Positions 42,168 to 51,909 of a stretch of 64,000 nucleotides of DNA are shown piece by piece. Location: positions 1 through 64,000 of the forward strand of contig JBBIJF010000025.1 of NCBI GenBank assembly GCA_037446115.1, read 5' to 3'. Origin of the DNA: JANWXD01 sp037446115 (lineage in GTDB: Bacteria > Acidobacteriota > Terriglobia > Bryobacterales > Bryobacteraceae). Numbering within the stretch: position 1 is the first letter of the stretch; each line of letters begins with the position of its first letter. A program made the position numbers and the translations under genes. The notes under the pieces are model-generated. The model searched no databases. It was not told the origin of the DNA and saw nothing but the letters and a program-made list of their open reading frames with translations.

Positions 42168-42258
42168 GATCCGTGTCCGGGGGTTACTTGACTTGTAAAA
42201 AAGTCGAAGCGCTGTCCCGGCACTCCGCGATAAAATGGGCCGGAACAACGATACTGTC

Positions 42259-42882
42259 ATGAAGCCACGTAACCGCTGGTTGGTTCCCGCCCTGTTGGCG
42301 GTGGTTCTTTGCGGCTGCGCGGAAGCTCCCAGGCCGGTGGAGAAGGCCAAAGCCCCGGCAAAGCCCCCTGAGCCCGTGACCGGTCGCTGGGCCTTCCACC
42401 AGATGTACTCGGCGGCCCGTGCCTGGGCGCCCGACATCCAGGGATTGCGCCTCCGCAGCCTGCACCTGGAGGGGGTGCCGTATCAGGCGGGGAAGGCTGC
42501 CGCCTGGGAGGCTACCTTTGTCTCGCCGAGCCTGGGCCGCGCGCGAACGTACACCTATTCGGTCATCGAAGCTCCAGGCAACTTGCACGAGGGGGTTTTC
42601 GCCGGCCTCGAAGAGACGTATTCCGGGCCGCGCGGAGGCGCCGAACCTTACCCTATTGCCGCCGTGAAGACTGACAGCAACGAGGTTTACGAAACCGCAC
42701 TCAAGAAAGGCGCCGACTACGCCAAGAAGCACCCGGACATGCGCGTGAACTTCATTCTGGAGCGTACGCGCCGCTTTCCCAATCCCGCCTGGCGCGTGCT
42801 GTGGGGAGATTCGGTCGCCACCAGCAATTTTTCGATTCTGGTGGATGCGAGCACGGGTGAGTACCTGCAGACGCTGCGTTAG
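42259..42882 (+). CDS. Lipoprotein of unknown function
   Basis: 207 residues from ATG at 42259. Signal peptide with lipobox LCGC (Cys near residue 20), followed by a Lys/Ala/Pro linker. The mature part includes AFHQMYSAARAWAPDIQGLRLRSLHLEGVP, KAAAWEATFVSPSLGRARTYTYSVIE and, near the end, AWRVLWGDSVATSNFSILVDASTGEYL, which resembles the PepSY-type closing strand of small periplasmic proteins. Convergent with hspR, 10 bases apart. Function unknown. Confidence 0.75.
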   Translation: MKPRNRWLVPALLAVVLCGCAEAPRPVEKAKAPAKPPEPVTGRWAFHQMYSAARAWAPDIQGLRLRSLHLEGVPYQAGKAAAWEATFVSPSLGRARTYTYSVIEAPGNLHEGVFAGLEETYSGPRGGAEPYPIAAVKTDSNEVYETALKKGADYAKKHPDMRVNFILERTRRFPNPAWRVLWGDSVATSNFSILVDASTGEYLQTLR

Positions 42883-42892
42883 GCGGGCAAGT

Positions 42893-43324
42893 TCAAGCGG
42901 ATGGGGCTGACTCGGCCGCCCGCGCGCGGCGGCGAGCCGGGCGGGGGGCCACGACCGGCGCCGCACGCACGACGGGAATCAGGGAATGCTTCTCCTGCGC
43001 CTCTGCAGCGGGGAACCGGCGCGCCAGTTCCTCATTGAGAGCGGCCACGAGTTCTTCGATCTGCTTCTGCATGGCCGCCATTTTCTCGCGCATGTTGAGG
43101 ATGATCTCCACGCCCGCCAGGTTCACGCCGAACTCGCGCGTGAGCTTGAGGATCACCTCCAGCCGTTCGAGGTCTTCCTCAGTGTACAGGCGCGTGTTGC
43201 CCTCGCTGCGCGAGGGCTTGAGGAGACCTTCGCGCTCGTAGAGCCGGAGCGTCTGGGGATGGAGACCGTATTTCTCGGCCACCGCCGAGATCATGTACGC
43301 CGCCTTGCCCCGTTTGCGCGCCAT
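42893..43324 (-). CDS. hspR: MerR-family heat-shock repressor HspR
   Basis: 143 residues. N-terminal MerR HTH (YMISAVAEKYGLHPQTLRLYEREGLLKPSRSEGNTRLYTEEDLERLEVI, residues about 10-60), followed by KLTREFGVNLAGVEIILNMREKMAAMQKQIEELVAALN, the HspR-type dimerisation coil. A basic Arg/Ala tail closes the protein. It is the last gene of dnaK-dnaJ-hspR, one base after the dnaJ stop. By analogy with HspR of Streptomyces, it should repress this operon with DnaK as co-repressor; a candidate operator is in the dnaK promoter. Confidence 0.9.
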   Translation of the reverse strand: MARKRGKAAYMISAVAEKYGLHPQTLRLYEREGLLKPSRSEGNTRLYTEEDLERLEVILKLTREFGVNLAGVEIILNMREKMAAMQKQIEELVAALNEELARRFPAAEAQEKHSLIPVVRAAPVVAPRPARRRARAAESAPSA

Positions 43325-43325
43325 C

Positions 43326-44477
43326 CTACACCTTCGACCAGATTTCCGCCCGGGGATCCTCAGGGTTCAGCACGGCCAGCTCCCGCAGAATCTCTTTGGT
43401 GCGTTCGTCGCGGACCTTGGGCGGTTGCACGATGATCTCCACGATCTGGTCGCCCCGGGTGCCTTTGCGCGAGTTGAATACGCCTTTTTCCCGCATGCGG
43501 AACTTCTGGCCGCTTTGCGTGCCCATAGGAATCTTCAGCAACGCGCGGCCGTCAATGGTGGGCACCTCGATCTTGGCGCCGAGAGCCGCCTCGGTGACGG
43601 TAACGGGGACGGTGATGTGGATATCATCGCCTTCCCGGCGGAAGAACGGGTGCGGCTCGACGCGAACGGTGATGTAGAGATCACCCGGCGGCGCCCCGTA
43701 GGTGCCTGCGTTGCCCTTGCCCGCAACGCGCAGCCGGTCGCCGGTCTTGACGCCGGGCGGGATGCGCACCTCGACCGTTTCCGGCCGCGCGATCCGCCCA
43801 TCCCCGTGGCAGGCGGGACAGGTATTGCGGAGCGTACCCTGACCTCCGCAGCGCGGACACGGCAGGCTGAAGCGCATCACGCCCGCCACTTGCGTCACCT
43901 GGCCGGAGCCGCCGCACTCCGGACAGACCACGGTCTGAGTGCCGGTACGCCCGGTACCGCCGCAGGAGGCGCAGGATTCCTGACGCGTGATATTCAAACG
44001 GACCTGCGTGCCGCGAATCGCCTGCCAGAAGTCCACATTAATGGCGTACTCCAGATCGCTGCCCTTCTCCGGCCTGGGAGCGGCCTCCTGGCGAAAGCCG
44101 CGCCCGAAGAACTGGCTGAGAATGTCGCGAAACGCCGAGGAGGCGCCGGTCGTGCGGCCGCCGGTGGCCTGCGTGAAGAAATCAGAGAAATCAAAGCCCC
44201 CGAAGTCCACCCGCGGGCCCTGCTCGCGCCCTCCGCCCGCAAAGCCCGTCTGCGAATAAAACCCATACTGGTCGTACATCTGGCGCTTCTGCGGGTCGGA
44301 GAGAACGTCGTAGGCTTCCTGGATCTGCTTGAATTTTTCCTCGGCGGACTTGTCGCCCGGGTTCAGGTCGGGATGGTACTTTCGTGCCAGCCGGCGGTAG
44401 GCTTTGCGAATTTCCTCCGGCTTGGCGTCGCGGCTGACGCCGAGGATCTGGTAGTAGTCCTGAGCGGTGACCGGCAT
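43326..44477 (-). CDS. dnaJ: Chaperone DnaJ (type I)
   Basis: 383 residues. J-domain at the N-terminus (DYYQILGVSRDAKPEEIRKAYRRLARKYHPDLNPGDKSAEEKFKQIQEAYDVLSD) with the HPD motif, a Gly/Phe-type region near 85-115, four zinc motifs (CASCGGTG, CPECGGSG, CPRCGGQG, CPACHGDG) at about 165-220 and the C-terminal substrate-binding domain with dimerisation end. Co-chaperone of DnaK, stimulating its ATPase. 66 bases downstream of dnaK and 1 base upstream of hspR. No grpE is present in this operon. Confidence 0.95.
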   Translation of the reverse strand: MPVTAQDYYQILGVSRDAKPEEIRKAYRRLARKYHPDLNPGDKSAEEKFKQIQEAYDVLSDPQKRQMYDQYGFYSQTGFAGGGREQGPRVDFGGFDFSDFFTQATGGRTTGASSAFRDILSQFFGRGFRQEAAPRPEKGSDLEYAINVDFWQAIRGTQVRLNITRQESCASCGGTGRTGTQTVVCPECGGSGQVTQVAGVMRFSLPCPRCGGQGTLRNTCPACHGDGRIARPETVEVRIPPGVKTGDRLRVAGKGNAGTYGAPPGDLYITVRVEPHPFFRREGDDIHITVPVTVTEAALGAKIEVPTIDGRALLKIPMGTQSGQKFRMREKGVFNSRKGTRGDQIVEIIVQPPKVRDERTKEILRELAVLNPEDPRAEIWSKV

Positions 44478-44543
44478 ACGGACTCCGCCTCCGGCGGTCC
44501 GACAACCGCGAGGGCGAACTCAGCGGCGGCCGCGACCGGAGGC

Positions 44544-46454
<1,911 letters not shown>

Positions 46455-46519
46455 GGTTCTGAACATCCTCCGTTTGACGTTACCCGATGCGCAGGCACGC
46501 CATTCATTAGCACACCACT

Positions 46520-46548
46520 ATTATGCAACTTTAGCATAGTTTTGTCAA
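46520..46548 (-). promoter_or_regulatory. dnaK promoter with embedded inverted repeat, candidate HspR operator
   Basis: On the minus strand TTGACA (46548-46543), 17 bases, CATAAT (46525-46520), a near-consensus sigma70 promoter. The spacer region contains AACT-N7-AGTT (46527-46541). HspR binds HAIR elements, two arms around a 7-base gap (CTTGAGT-N7-ACTCAAG in actinobacteria). The arms here are shorter, but the 7-base gap and placement inside the promoter fit. No CIRCE element is present. Confidence 0.6.
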
Positions 46549-46612
46549 CTGTCGGGCAGCTAACGGGAGAGTTTGACTCTAACCAAATGCAGTGGCAGGA
46601 CTTGCACACCCC

Positions 46613-46649
46613 AAAAAAAGTGAGTGCCCCGTATGGAGGTCGGGGCACT
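46613..46649 (-). terminator. Rho-independent terminator of the duplicated-domain secreted protein gene
   Basis: On the minus strand AGTGCCCC (46649-46642), an 11-base loop and GGGGCACT (46630-46623) form an 8-bp stem, followed three bases later by seven T residues (46619-46613). It starts 24 bases after the stop codon of the gene ending at 46673 and insulates that gene from the dnaK promoter. Confidence 0.85.
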
Positions 46650-46672
46650 TACCATGGAGTTTTTCCGTCTGG

Positions 46673-47521
46673 CTAGCGCCCGAGCAACTCGCCCAGGGCC
46701 TTCTGGTATTCCGGGCTCCCCGGCTCGGAGACACGCCCCGAAACTGCCCCCAGGGAGGTCCAAATGAGAACCGGACCCTCCGGGCTCCAAAACAGGCAAA
46801 TCGTCCGATCCGGGCGCGGGGCCCTGCTTTGCGCCCGCTCGAGGATGCGGTTGATCTGCTGCGTCGCTTCGGCCAACGTCCCGTCGTGACTCGGGGTACG
46901 AGCCGTCACCAGGGCGAAGCTGGCGCGGATCTCACAGTCTGTGCCTGGGTCAGGACAGGTGAAATAGCTGTGCCCATGCTCATCCCAGATGACCTTTGCC
47001 AAGCGATTACCACCGTTGGTCCGCCGCAAACCCAGGGCATTGGCGATCGCCCGGGAGTCGGAAATGGCGCCGGGCGGAATACGGGCGTTGTTTGCGGCGA
47101 AATTGCCGGCGGCGCCTCGGGGCGGAGCGGGGAGGCCCGCTCGCGGCGGTCCCGCCGCAGCCCACAAAAGCACAGGGCCCGCGGCGCTGCGATAAAGGCA
47201 GAGCCTCCGGCCCGGCGGGGGATTCAGCGACTCCAGGATCCGGTTAATGGCGGCGGAAGTCTCCTGCAACGTCGCGTCATGCGAAGAACTCAGCGAACGC
47301 GGCATGAACAGCCGCGCATTCATGACGCAGTCCATACCCGGACCCACACAGTGAAGCGTCGGGCCGTCGGGGTCAGGCGTTACGTACGCCTCATAGTACT
47401 TCTTGTCTCCGATGACGATCGGACCTACCGGACCGGCAGGCAGAGGACGCCGTTCGGCCTGTTGCGCCCACACGGAAGCCGTCACTACAGCTGCTGAAAG
47501 CAAAAGGATCCTGCGACTCAA
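46673..47521 (-). CDS. Secreted protein with two copies of an unknown Cys-containing domain
   Basis: 282 residues. A TTG at 47521 is chosen because GGGAGGTG lies 6 bases upstream; a GTG at 47530 sits inside that site. Signal peptide (SRRILLLSAAVVTASVWAQ). The rest is an internal duplication of about 75-80 residues: first copy around 35-120 (GPTLHCVGPGMDCVMNARLF, LQETSAAINRILESL, RLCLYRSAAGPVLLWAA), second around 185-265 (SYFTCPDPGTDCEIRASFAL, LAEATQQINRILERA, TICLFWSPEGPVLIWTS). Each has a C-x5-6-C pair and a buried final strand. I do not recognise the family. Confidence 0.75.
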   Translation of the reverse strand: MSRRILLLSAAVVTASVWAQQAERRPLPAGPVGPIVIGDKKYYEAYVTPDPDGPTLHCVGPGMDCVMNARLFMPRSLSSSHDATLQETSAAINRILESLNPPPGRRLCLYRSAAGPVLLWAAAGPPRAGLPAPPRGAAGNFAANNARIPPGAISDSRAIANALGLRRTNGGNRLAKVIWDEHGHSYFTCPDPGTDCEIRASFALVTARTPSHDGTLAEATQQINRILERAQSRAPRPDRTICLFWSPEGPVLIWTSLGAVSGRVSEPGSPEYQKALGELLGR

Positions 47522-47593
47522 GCTAAGCACCTCCCAGAACTATTCGAAGCTCAAAAGCCCGGCGCCAGCGGTTCGGGTGCCGGTAATCTCGAA

Positions 47594-47607
47594 ATTATTG
47601 TGGCACA
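47594..47607 (-). promoter_or_regulatory. Probable -10 region of the duplicated-domain protein gene
   Basis: The minus strand reads TGTGCCACAATAAT, 73 bases upstream of the TTG start at 47521, differing by one base from the string at 42154-42167 in front of the TPR gene. The gap 47522-47668 holds nothing else recognisable. Confidence 0.35.
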
Positions 47608-47668
47608 CATTGTTCGATTTTCTCGGACGATCTGATGACCGCCGCCGACTTCATTTGCCGTCAGGGCC

Positions 47669-48577
47669 TCAGGCGCGCGGGTGAGCGCGGTCGTAGACGG
47701 CCATCAACTCGGTAAGCGCAAGTTGCGTGTACTTTTGGGTGGTTGACAGGCTGGCGTGGCCGAGCAGTTCCTGGATCGCCCGCAAATCGGCCCCCTCAGC
47801 AAGCAGGTGCGTGGCGTAGGCGTGGCGGAAGCTGTGGGGATGTAGCGACGGGTCGCCCGCCAGCAAGCGGCTCCAGGTCTTGACGATGTTGCGCACCGAC
47901 CGGTCGGTGAGGCGGCGGCCGCGGGGATTGAGGAACAGTGCCGCTTCCCCGGGCGCGGGGCGGCGCTGTTCGAGATAGCGCCTCAGCGCTGCCAGCGCTT
48001 TGGCGGGGATGGGAACCTGGCGTTCCTTGCGGCCCTTGCCCCGCACGCGCAACCAGCCTTCGGAGGCATCCAAGTCCTCTTCGTTCAGACCCACCAGTTC
48101 GCTCACGCGGAGCCCGCAGCCGTAAAGCAGCTCGAGAATCGCAGTGTCGCGAACCACCGGCGGGCGGGGCGGCTGCGAGGCCACGCCGTCCAGCAGCGCA
48201 TTGGTCTGTTCCGCCGTCATCACGCGCGGCAGCGTCCGGGGCGCCTTAGGCGTGGCAGTCAGCCGCGCGGCGTTGATCGGGACGTTCCCCTCGCGGAGCA
48301 GGAACTGGAAAAACGAGCGCAGGGCCGCAAGTTTCCTCCGCAAGGTCACCGGGCGCAGTTTGGCGTGATAGAGGTCTGCGAGCCATTCGCGGATGAGCAG
48401 CACATCGAGACGCACGGGCCGCCCCTCGGAGGCGCGGGCTGCCACGAAGGACGCGAATTGCCGCAGGTCCGCGGCGTAGGCGCGGCGGGTGTGCCGCGAG
48501 GCGTTTTCACGCGCAAGCGCCGCCAGAAAGCAGCCGATCCAGCTCTCCAGCTCAGACGCAGACGCCGAGGTATTCAT
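47669..48577 (-). CDS. xerC: Tyrosine site-specific recombinase XerC-like
   Basis: 302 residues from ATG at 48577, overlapping the end of trmFO by 26 bases. N-terminal SAM-like core-binding domain (ASELESWIGCFLAALARENASRHTRRAYAADLRQFASFV), then the catalytic domain with the Arg in LLYGCGLRVSELVGLN, the Lys in VRGKGRKERQVPIP, HxxR in LHPHSFRHAYATHLL, His in LGHASLSTTQKYTQ and the nucleophile Tyr there. Probably resolves chromosome dimers at dif with XerD. trmFO next to xerC is also the order seen in Firmicutes (gid-codV), an old conserved arrangement. Confidence 0.9.
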   Translation of the reverse strand: MNTSASASELESWIGCFLAALARENASRHTRRAYAADLRQFASFVAARASEGRPVRLDVLLIREWLADLYHAKLRPVTLRRKLAALRSFFQFLLREGNVPINAARLTATPKAPRTLPRVMTAEQTNALLDGVASQPPRPPVVRDTAILELLYGCGLRVSELVGLNEEDLDASEGWLRVRGKGRKERQVPIPAKALAALRRYLEQRRPAPGEAALFLNPRGRRLTDRSVRNIVKTWSRLLAGDPSLHPHSFRHAYATHLLAEGADLRAIQELLGHASLSTTQKYTQLALTELMAVYDRAHPRA

Positions 48578-49883
48578 CGAGTGCTTCAAGCGCGCGGCGG
48601 CAGACCGCCTGGTGGCGGGCGCGCTTGTCCTTTCGCAACCGCCCCGCGCTCTCATCGAGCCGCGGGAGCAAATCGAAGGTGATGTTGGCAGGCTGGTAGT
48701 CCCTCGGGTCCGCGCCAGAGACGTAGGCGCACAGCGAACCGAGCGCGGTCTCGCGCGGCAGCGGCCGGGGCTGTTCGCCGCAGGCCAAGGCCGCTGCGAA
48801 GCGTCCCGCCAGAAGCCCCGTGGCGATGGATTCCACGTAGCCTTCGACGCCGCAGAGTTGTCCCGCAAAGAAGATGCGCGGCTCGCTCCGAAGCTGCAGC
48901 GTCGGGGTAAGCAGCGCCGGGGCGTTGATGTACGTGTTGCGGTGGATCTGGCCGTAGCGCAGAAACTCAGCGTGCTCCAGCCCCGGGATCATGCGAAACA
49001 CCCGCTTTTGCTCGCCGTACTTCAAGTAGTTCTGGAAGCCGACCATGTTGTAGCTGTCGGCCCGGAGGTTCTCCTGGCGCAGCTGTACGACGGCGTAGGG
49101 GGAACGGCCGGTCCGCGGATCCACGAGCCCGGCGGGCTTCATGGGCCCGAAGCGGAGGGTGTCGCGCCCGCGCCGGGCAAGTTCCTCGATGGGGAGACAG
49201 GCTTCAAAAAACGGGATGTCGTCGGGGATGTGGGGCGTGTGGCGCGCCGCCGTGAGCAAGGCGTCCACGAATCGCTCGTACTGATCGCGATCGAGAGGGC
49301 AGTTGACATAGTCGGCGCCGCCATCCAGCGACTTGCCGTAGCGCGAACCGCGGAACGCCACCGAGAAATCAATGGTCTCGGCATCCACGATCGGGCTGAT
49401 GCTGTCGTAGAAATAGAGGCGGCCGGAACCGGTGAGCCGGACCAGGTCTTCGGCCAGCGCATCGGAAGTCAAAGGGCCGGTGGCCAGGATCACAATGCCG
49501 TCCACGGGCACCCGGGTCACCTCTTCGCGCCGGATCTCGATGCCCGGCAAGGATTCCAACACGCGCGTCGCCTCGCGTGCGAACGCTTCCCGGTCCACCG
49601 CAAGCGCATGGCCGCCGGGCACCCGCGCCCGGGCTGCGATCCGGAGCAGAAGACAATCCATGCGCCGCAACTCTTCTTTGAGCAGCCAGGGGGCTGTGTA
49701 TTCCTGTTCCGTCTTGAGGGAGTTGCTGCATACCAACTCGGCGAGCCAGGCGGTCTGGTGAGCGGGCGTGGAACGCAAGGGGCGCATCTCGTAAAGTGTC
49801 GCTCGAAGACCGGCCTTGGCAAGCTGCCAGGCGGCCTCGGTTCCGGCAAGCCCCCCGCCGATGATGTGGATGCGCTTGGACAT
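48552..49883 (-). CDS. trmFO: Folate-dependent tRNA (uracil-54-C5)-methyltransferase TrmFO
   Basis: 443 residues from ATG at 49883 (an ATG four codons earlier is possible). Makes ribothymidine-54 in tRNA using methylene-THF and FADH2. Features: FAD motif IHIIGGGLAGTEAAWQLAKAGLRATLYEMRP, AWLAELVCSNSLKTEQEYTAPWLLKEELRRMDCLLL, GGHALAVDREAFAREAT, SPIVDAETIDFSVAFRGSRYGK, YVNCPLDRDQYERFVDALL, FFEACLPIEELARRGRDTLRFGPMKPAGL and FAGQLCGVEGYVESIATGLLAG. All are signature blocks of TrmFO (formerly Gid) rather than MnmG. Overlaps xerC. Confidence 0.95.
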   Translation of the reverse strand: MSKRIHIIGGGLAGTEAAWQLAKAGLRATLYEMRPLRSTPAHQTAWLAELVCSNSLKTEQEYTAPWLLKEELRRMDCLLLRIAARARVPGGHALAVDREAFAREATRVLESLPGIEIRREEVTRVPVDGIVILATGPLTSDALAEDLVRLTGSGRLYFYDSISPIVDAETIDFSVAFRGSRYGKSLDGGADYVNCPLDRDQYERFVDALLTAARHTPHIPDDIPFFEACLPIEELARRGRDTLRFGPMKPAGLVDPRTGRSPYAVVQLRQENLRADSYNMVGFQNYLKYGEQKRVFRMIPGLEHAEFLRYGQIHRNTYINAPALLTPTLQLRSEPRIFFAGQLCGVEGYVESIATGLLAGRFAAALACGEQPRPLPRETALGSLCAYVSGADPRDYQPANITFDLLPRLDESAGRLRKDKRARHQAVCRRALEALDEYLGVCV

Positions 49884-49950
49884 CCTCGCCACCATTCTAA
49901 GCGTTCCGCCGGAGAGCTACCCGCCGGGCGGCGCGTTTCCGAGCCCGCGA

Positions 49951-51264
49951 TCAACGCCGTTGGCGCCGCCGGTGTGCGACCGTGAGCCAGAGGTAATAGC
50001 CCGGAACGCCCGTCAACATGAGACCCGCACCAGCCAGCGACGCAAGCGGGTGAGCAGCGATCGAGCCGGCCACGAGAACTGCGGCAAGGGCACAGTACAG
50101 CAGCGGTGTGACCGGATAGCCCCAGGTCCTGTAAGGACGTTCCTGCTCGGGACGCTTTCTCCGCAGCACGACCACGGCGGCAGCCGCCAGGGCCGTGAAG
50201 ATCCAGTTGCCGAACATCGTGTAGGTGAGCAGCGTCTCAAACGTGCCGCTCAGGGCCAGCACGCCCGCCCAGATGCCCTGTAACACCAGAGAGAACGCCG
50301 GGGTGCGGAAGCGGGGATGGATTTGTCCGAAACGGGAGAAGAACAAGCCGTCGCGAGCCTGGGCGAAGTAGATCCGCGAGCAAGCCAGGATGCCGCCGTT
50401 GAGTGCGCCGGCGATGGACAGCAGAACCGCAACTGCAACCACGGACTGCCCGGCCGGCCCGAACAGCGGGGCCGCGGCCACGAGCAGGCTGCCGCCGGAA
50501 CCGCTATCTGCGGCCGCACGCAGGAGCGGCGAGAAGGCCGCATTGGCGAAGACGTAGACGAACGTCACAAGCGCCAAACCGCCGAGCAGCGCCAGCGGCA
50601 GGTTCCTGGCAGGCCGGCGGATCTCACCGGAGACGAAGCTGAGAGCCTGCCAGCCGTCGTAAGTCCACGAGCAGGCCGCCACGGCGAGCATCAGCCCCCG
50701 CCAGGACCAGTCGCCAGCCGGGCCGGCGGGTCCGCCTGGCCCGCGCCACCACGCGGCGCCGATCAGGATGGCCAGGAGGGCGAGCTTGCCTGCCGTGAGC
50801 AGATTTTGGACGCGGGCGCCCAGGCGCAGGCCCCGGTAATTCAGGGCAGTCAGCGCCGCGATGGTGCCCGCTGTTGCGATCGCTTCTCCCGTCGGGCTGA
50901 GTGGCACAAGATGGCTCAGAGAGGAGGCGAAGGCCACCGCCAGGGCGGCGAGCGTGCCGCTCCAGATCACGACCAGGAAGGCCCAGCCGCACAGGAACCC
51001 CACAAGCGGGCCGTAGGCCTCGCGCAGGAAAACGTACTGGCCGCCGCTGGCCGGCAGCATGGCTCCCAGCTCGGCAAAGGCCAGGGCGCCGGTGAGCGTG
51101 AACAGGCCCGTCACCAGCCACACGCCGGCCATCCCCGCCGGCGAGGGCACGTGTCCGGCCACGACCCCCGGCGTAAGGAAAATTCCGGCGCCGACCACGA
51201 CGCCTACGACGAGTGAAACTGCGTCCCAAAGGCCGAGCCGGCGCTCAAGCCCGGCGGCCGCCAT
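49951..51264 (-). CDS. Amino acid permease, APC superfamily
   Basis: 437 residues with about 12 hydrophobic segments. The first helix carries LVVGVVVGAGIFLTPG, the APC substrate-backbone binding motif (GAGIF), followed by GVWLVTGLFTLTGALAFAELGAMLPASGGQYVFLREAYGPLVGF, typical of the LAT/SteT or YjeH-like branch. The substrate is not predictable. A TATACT -10 box sits only 9-14 bases upstream of the ATG, suggesting a nearly leaderless transcript. Confidence 0.88.
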   Translation of the reverse strand: MAAAGLERRLGLWDAVSLVVGVVVGAGIFLTPGVVAGHVPSPAGMAGVWLVTGLFTLTGALAFAELGAMLPASGGQYVFLREAYGPLVGFLCGWAFLVVIWSGTLAALAVAFASSLSHLVPLSPTGEAIATAGTIAALTALNYRGLRLGARVQNLLTAGKLALLAILIGAAWWRGPGGPAGPAGDWSWRGLMLAVAACSWTYDGWQALSFVSGEIRRPARNLPLALLGGLALVTFVYVFANAAFSPLLRAAADSGSGGSLLVAAAPLFGPAGQSVVAVAVLLSIAGALNGGILACSRIYFAQARDGLFFSRFGQIHPRFRTPAFSLVLQGIWAGVLALSGTFETLLTYTMFGNWIFTALAAAAVVVLRRKRPEQERPYRTWGYPVTPLLYCALAAVLVAGSIAAHPLASLAGAGLMLTGVPGYYLWLTVAHRRRQRR

Positions 51265-51272
51265 GCTGAGGA

Positions 51273-51278
51273 AGTATA
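51273..51278 (-). promoter_or_regulatory. -10 box of the permease gene
   Basis: TATACT in the context TGTTATACTTCC on the minus strand, with an extended-type TG two bases upstream. Transcription would begin about 2 bases before the ATG at 51264, i.e. an almost leaderless mRNA. No clear -35 hexamer. Confidence 0.4.
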
Positions 51279-51318
51279 ACAGGCGCAGACCGCCGGAGTC
51301 GCAGCCGTCAGCCGAGCG

Positions 51319-51663
51319 TCAGGTCTTCTTCACGTGGCACTTGTTGCAATTGTTCGCGCTAGCGAAGGCCTTGCCGCCGGCCACATGGCAGAAGGCGCAG
51401 GAGGTCTTCTTGGCCTCGGCCGTCTTGTGCATGTTCGCTTTGTAGTTGAGAGGGGCCTTGGCGTCCTGCGGCCAGAGGGCGTCATGGCAGACCTTGCAGT
51501 CTTTTTTCTCCCGCTCGATATGTTTGGCGTGGTGAAAGGTCACATCGCCGAACATCTTGGAGGGAAATACGAGCGTGGTCGGCTCTTTTTTCTGCTGTGC
51601 GGGCAAGAGGCCGACGCCGACCGCCACCAAAAGTCCGCTGAATACGAGTGCTAGCTGCTTCAT
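51319..51663 (-). CDS. Periplasmic triheme c-type cytochrome (c7/c3-like)
   Basis: 114 residues with a signal peptide ending near LLPAQQ. GGAGGAAAA precedes the ATG. Three CxxCH haem sites: CKVCH (about residue 56), CAFCH (about 89) and CNKCH (about 106). Extra His in MFGDVTFHHAKH (near 45) can serve as distal ligands, giving bis-His haems as in class III cytochromes c7 (PpcA-like). A small periplasmic electron carrier. No partner oxidase or reductase is in the neighbourhood. Confidence 0.88.
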   Translation of the reverse strand: MKQLALVFSGLLVAVGVGLLPAQQKKEPTTLVFPSKMFGDVTFHHAKHIEREKKDCKVCHDALWPQDAKAPLNYKANMHKTAEAKKTSCAFCHVAGGKAFASANNCNKCHVKKT

Positions 51664-51681
51664 TTTTCCTCCATACAGGAA

Positions 51682-51909
51682 TTATTCAGGCAAATCTCTT
51701 TTATCATCCACTTCTTCGAGGAGGCGATGCAACAGAGCTCGCTGGCCGTACGCAAAATCCCCCGAAGGATCGTCGGGCTCGTGCGCCTGCAACCACAGAC
51801 GAATGAACTCGGTGACCGGTTGCGCGACGGCCTCCTCGGCTCCGGGTTCAAAGCGGAGCGGAATCTCCGATTTGCGGATGGACAGAATCAGTGCCTCGGA
51901 AAATTTCAT
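51682..51909 (-). CDS. Small protein of unknown function coupled to thiD
   Basis: 75 residues from ATG at 51909, overlapping the thiD stop by 4 bases, with GGAGAGAAG upstream. Sequence is acidic and helical (MKFSEALILSIRKSEIPLRF, then PVTEFIRLWLQAHEP and LLHRLLEEVDD). No motif is recognised. The coupling to thiD and good ribosome-binding site make it likely real. A longer frame upstream on the same strand is a shadow of thiD. Confidence 0.65.
   Translation of the reverse strand: MKFSEALILSIRKSEIPLRFEPGAEEAVAQPVTEFIRLWLQAHEPDDPSGDFAYGQRALLHRLLEEVDDKRDLPE

Noticed and set aside
46455..46612. CIRCE element upstream of dnaK.
   Set aside because: No TTAGCACTC-N9-GAGTGCTAA or close variant; control by HspR is more likely.
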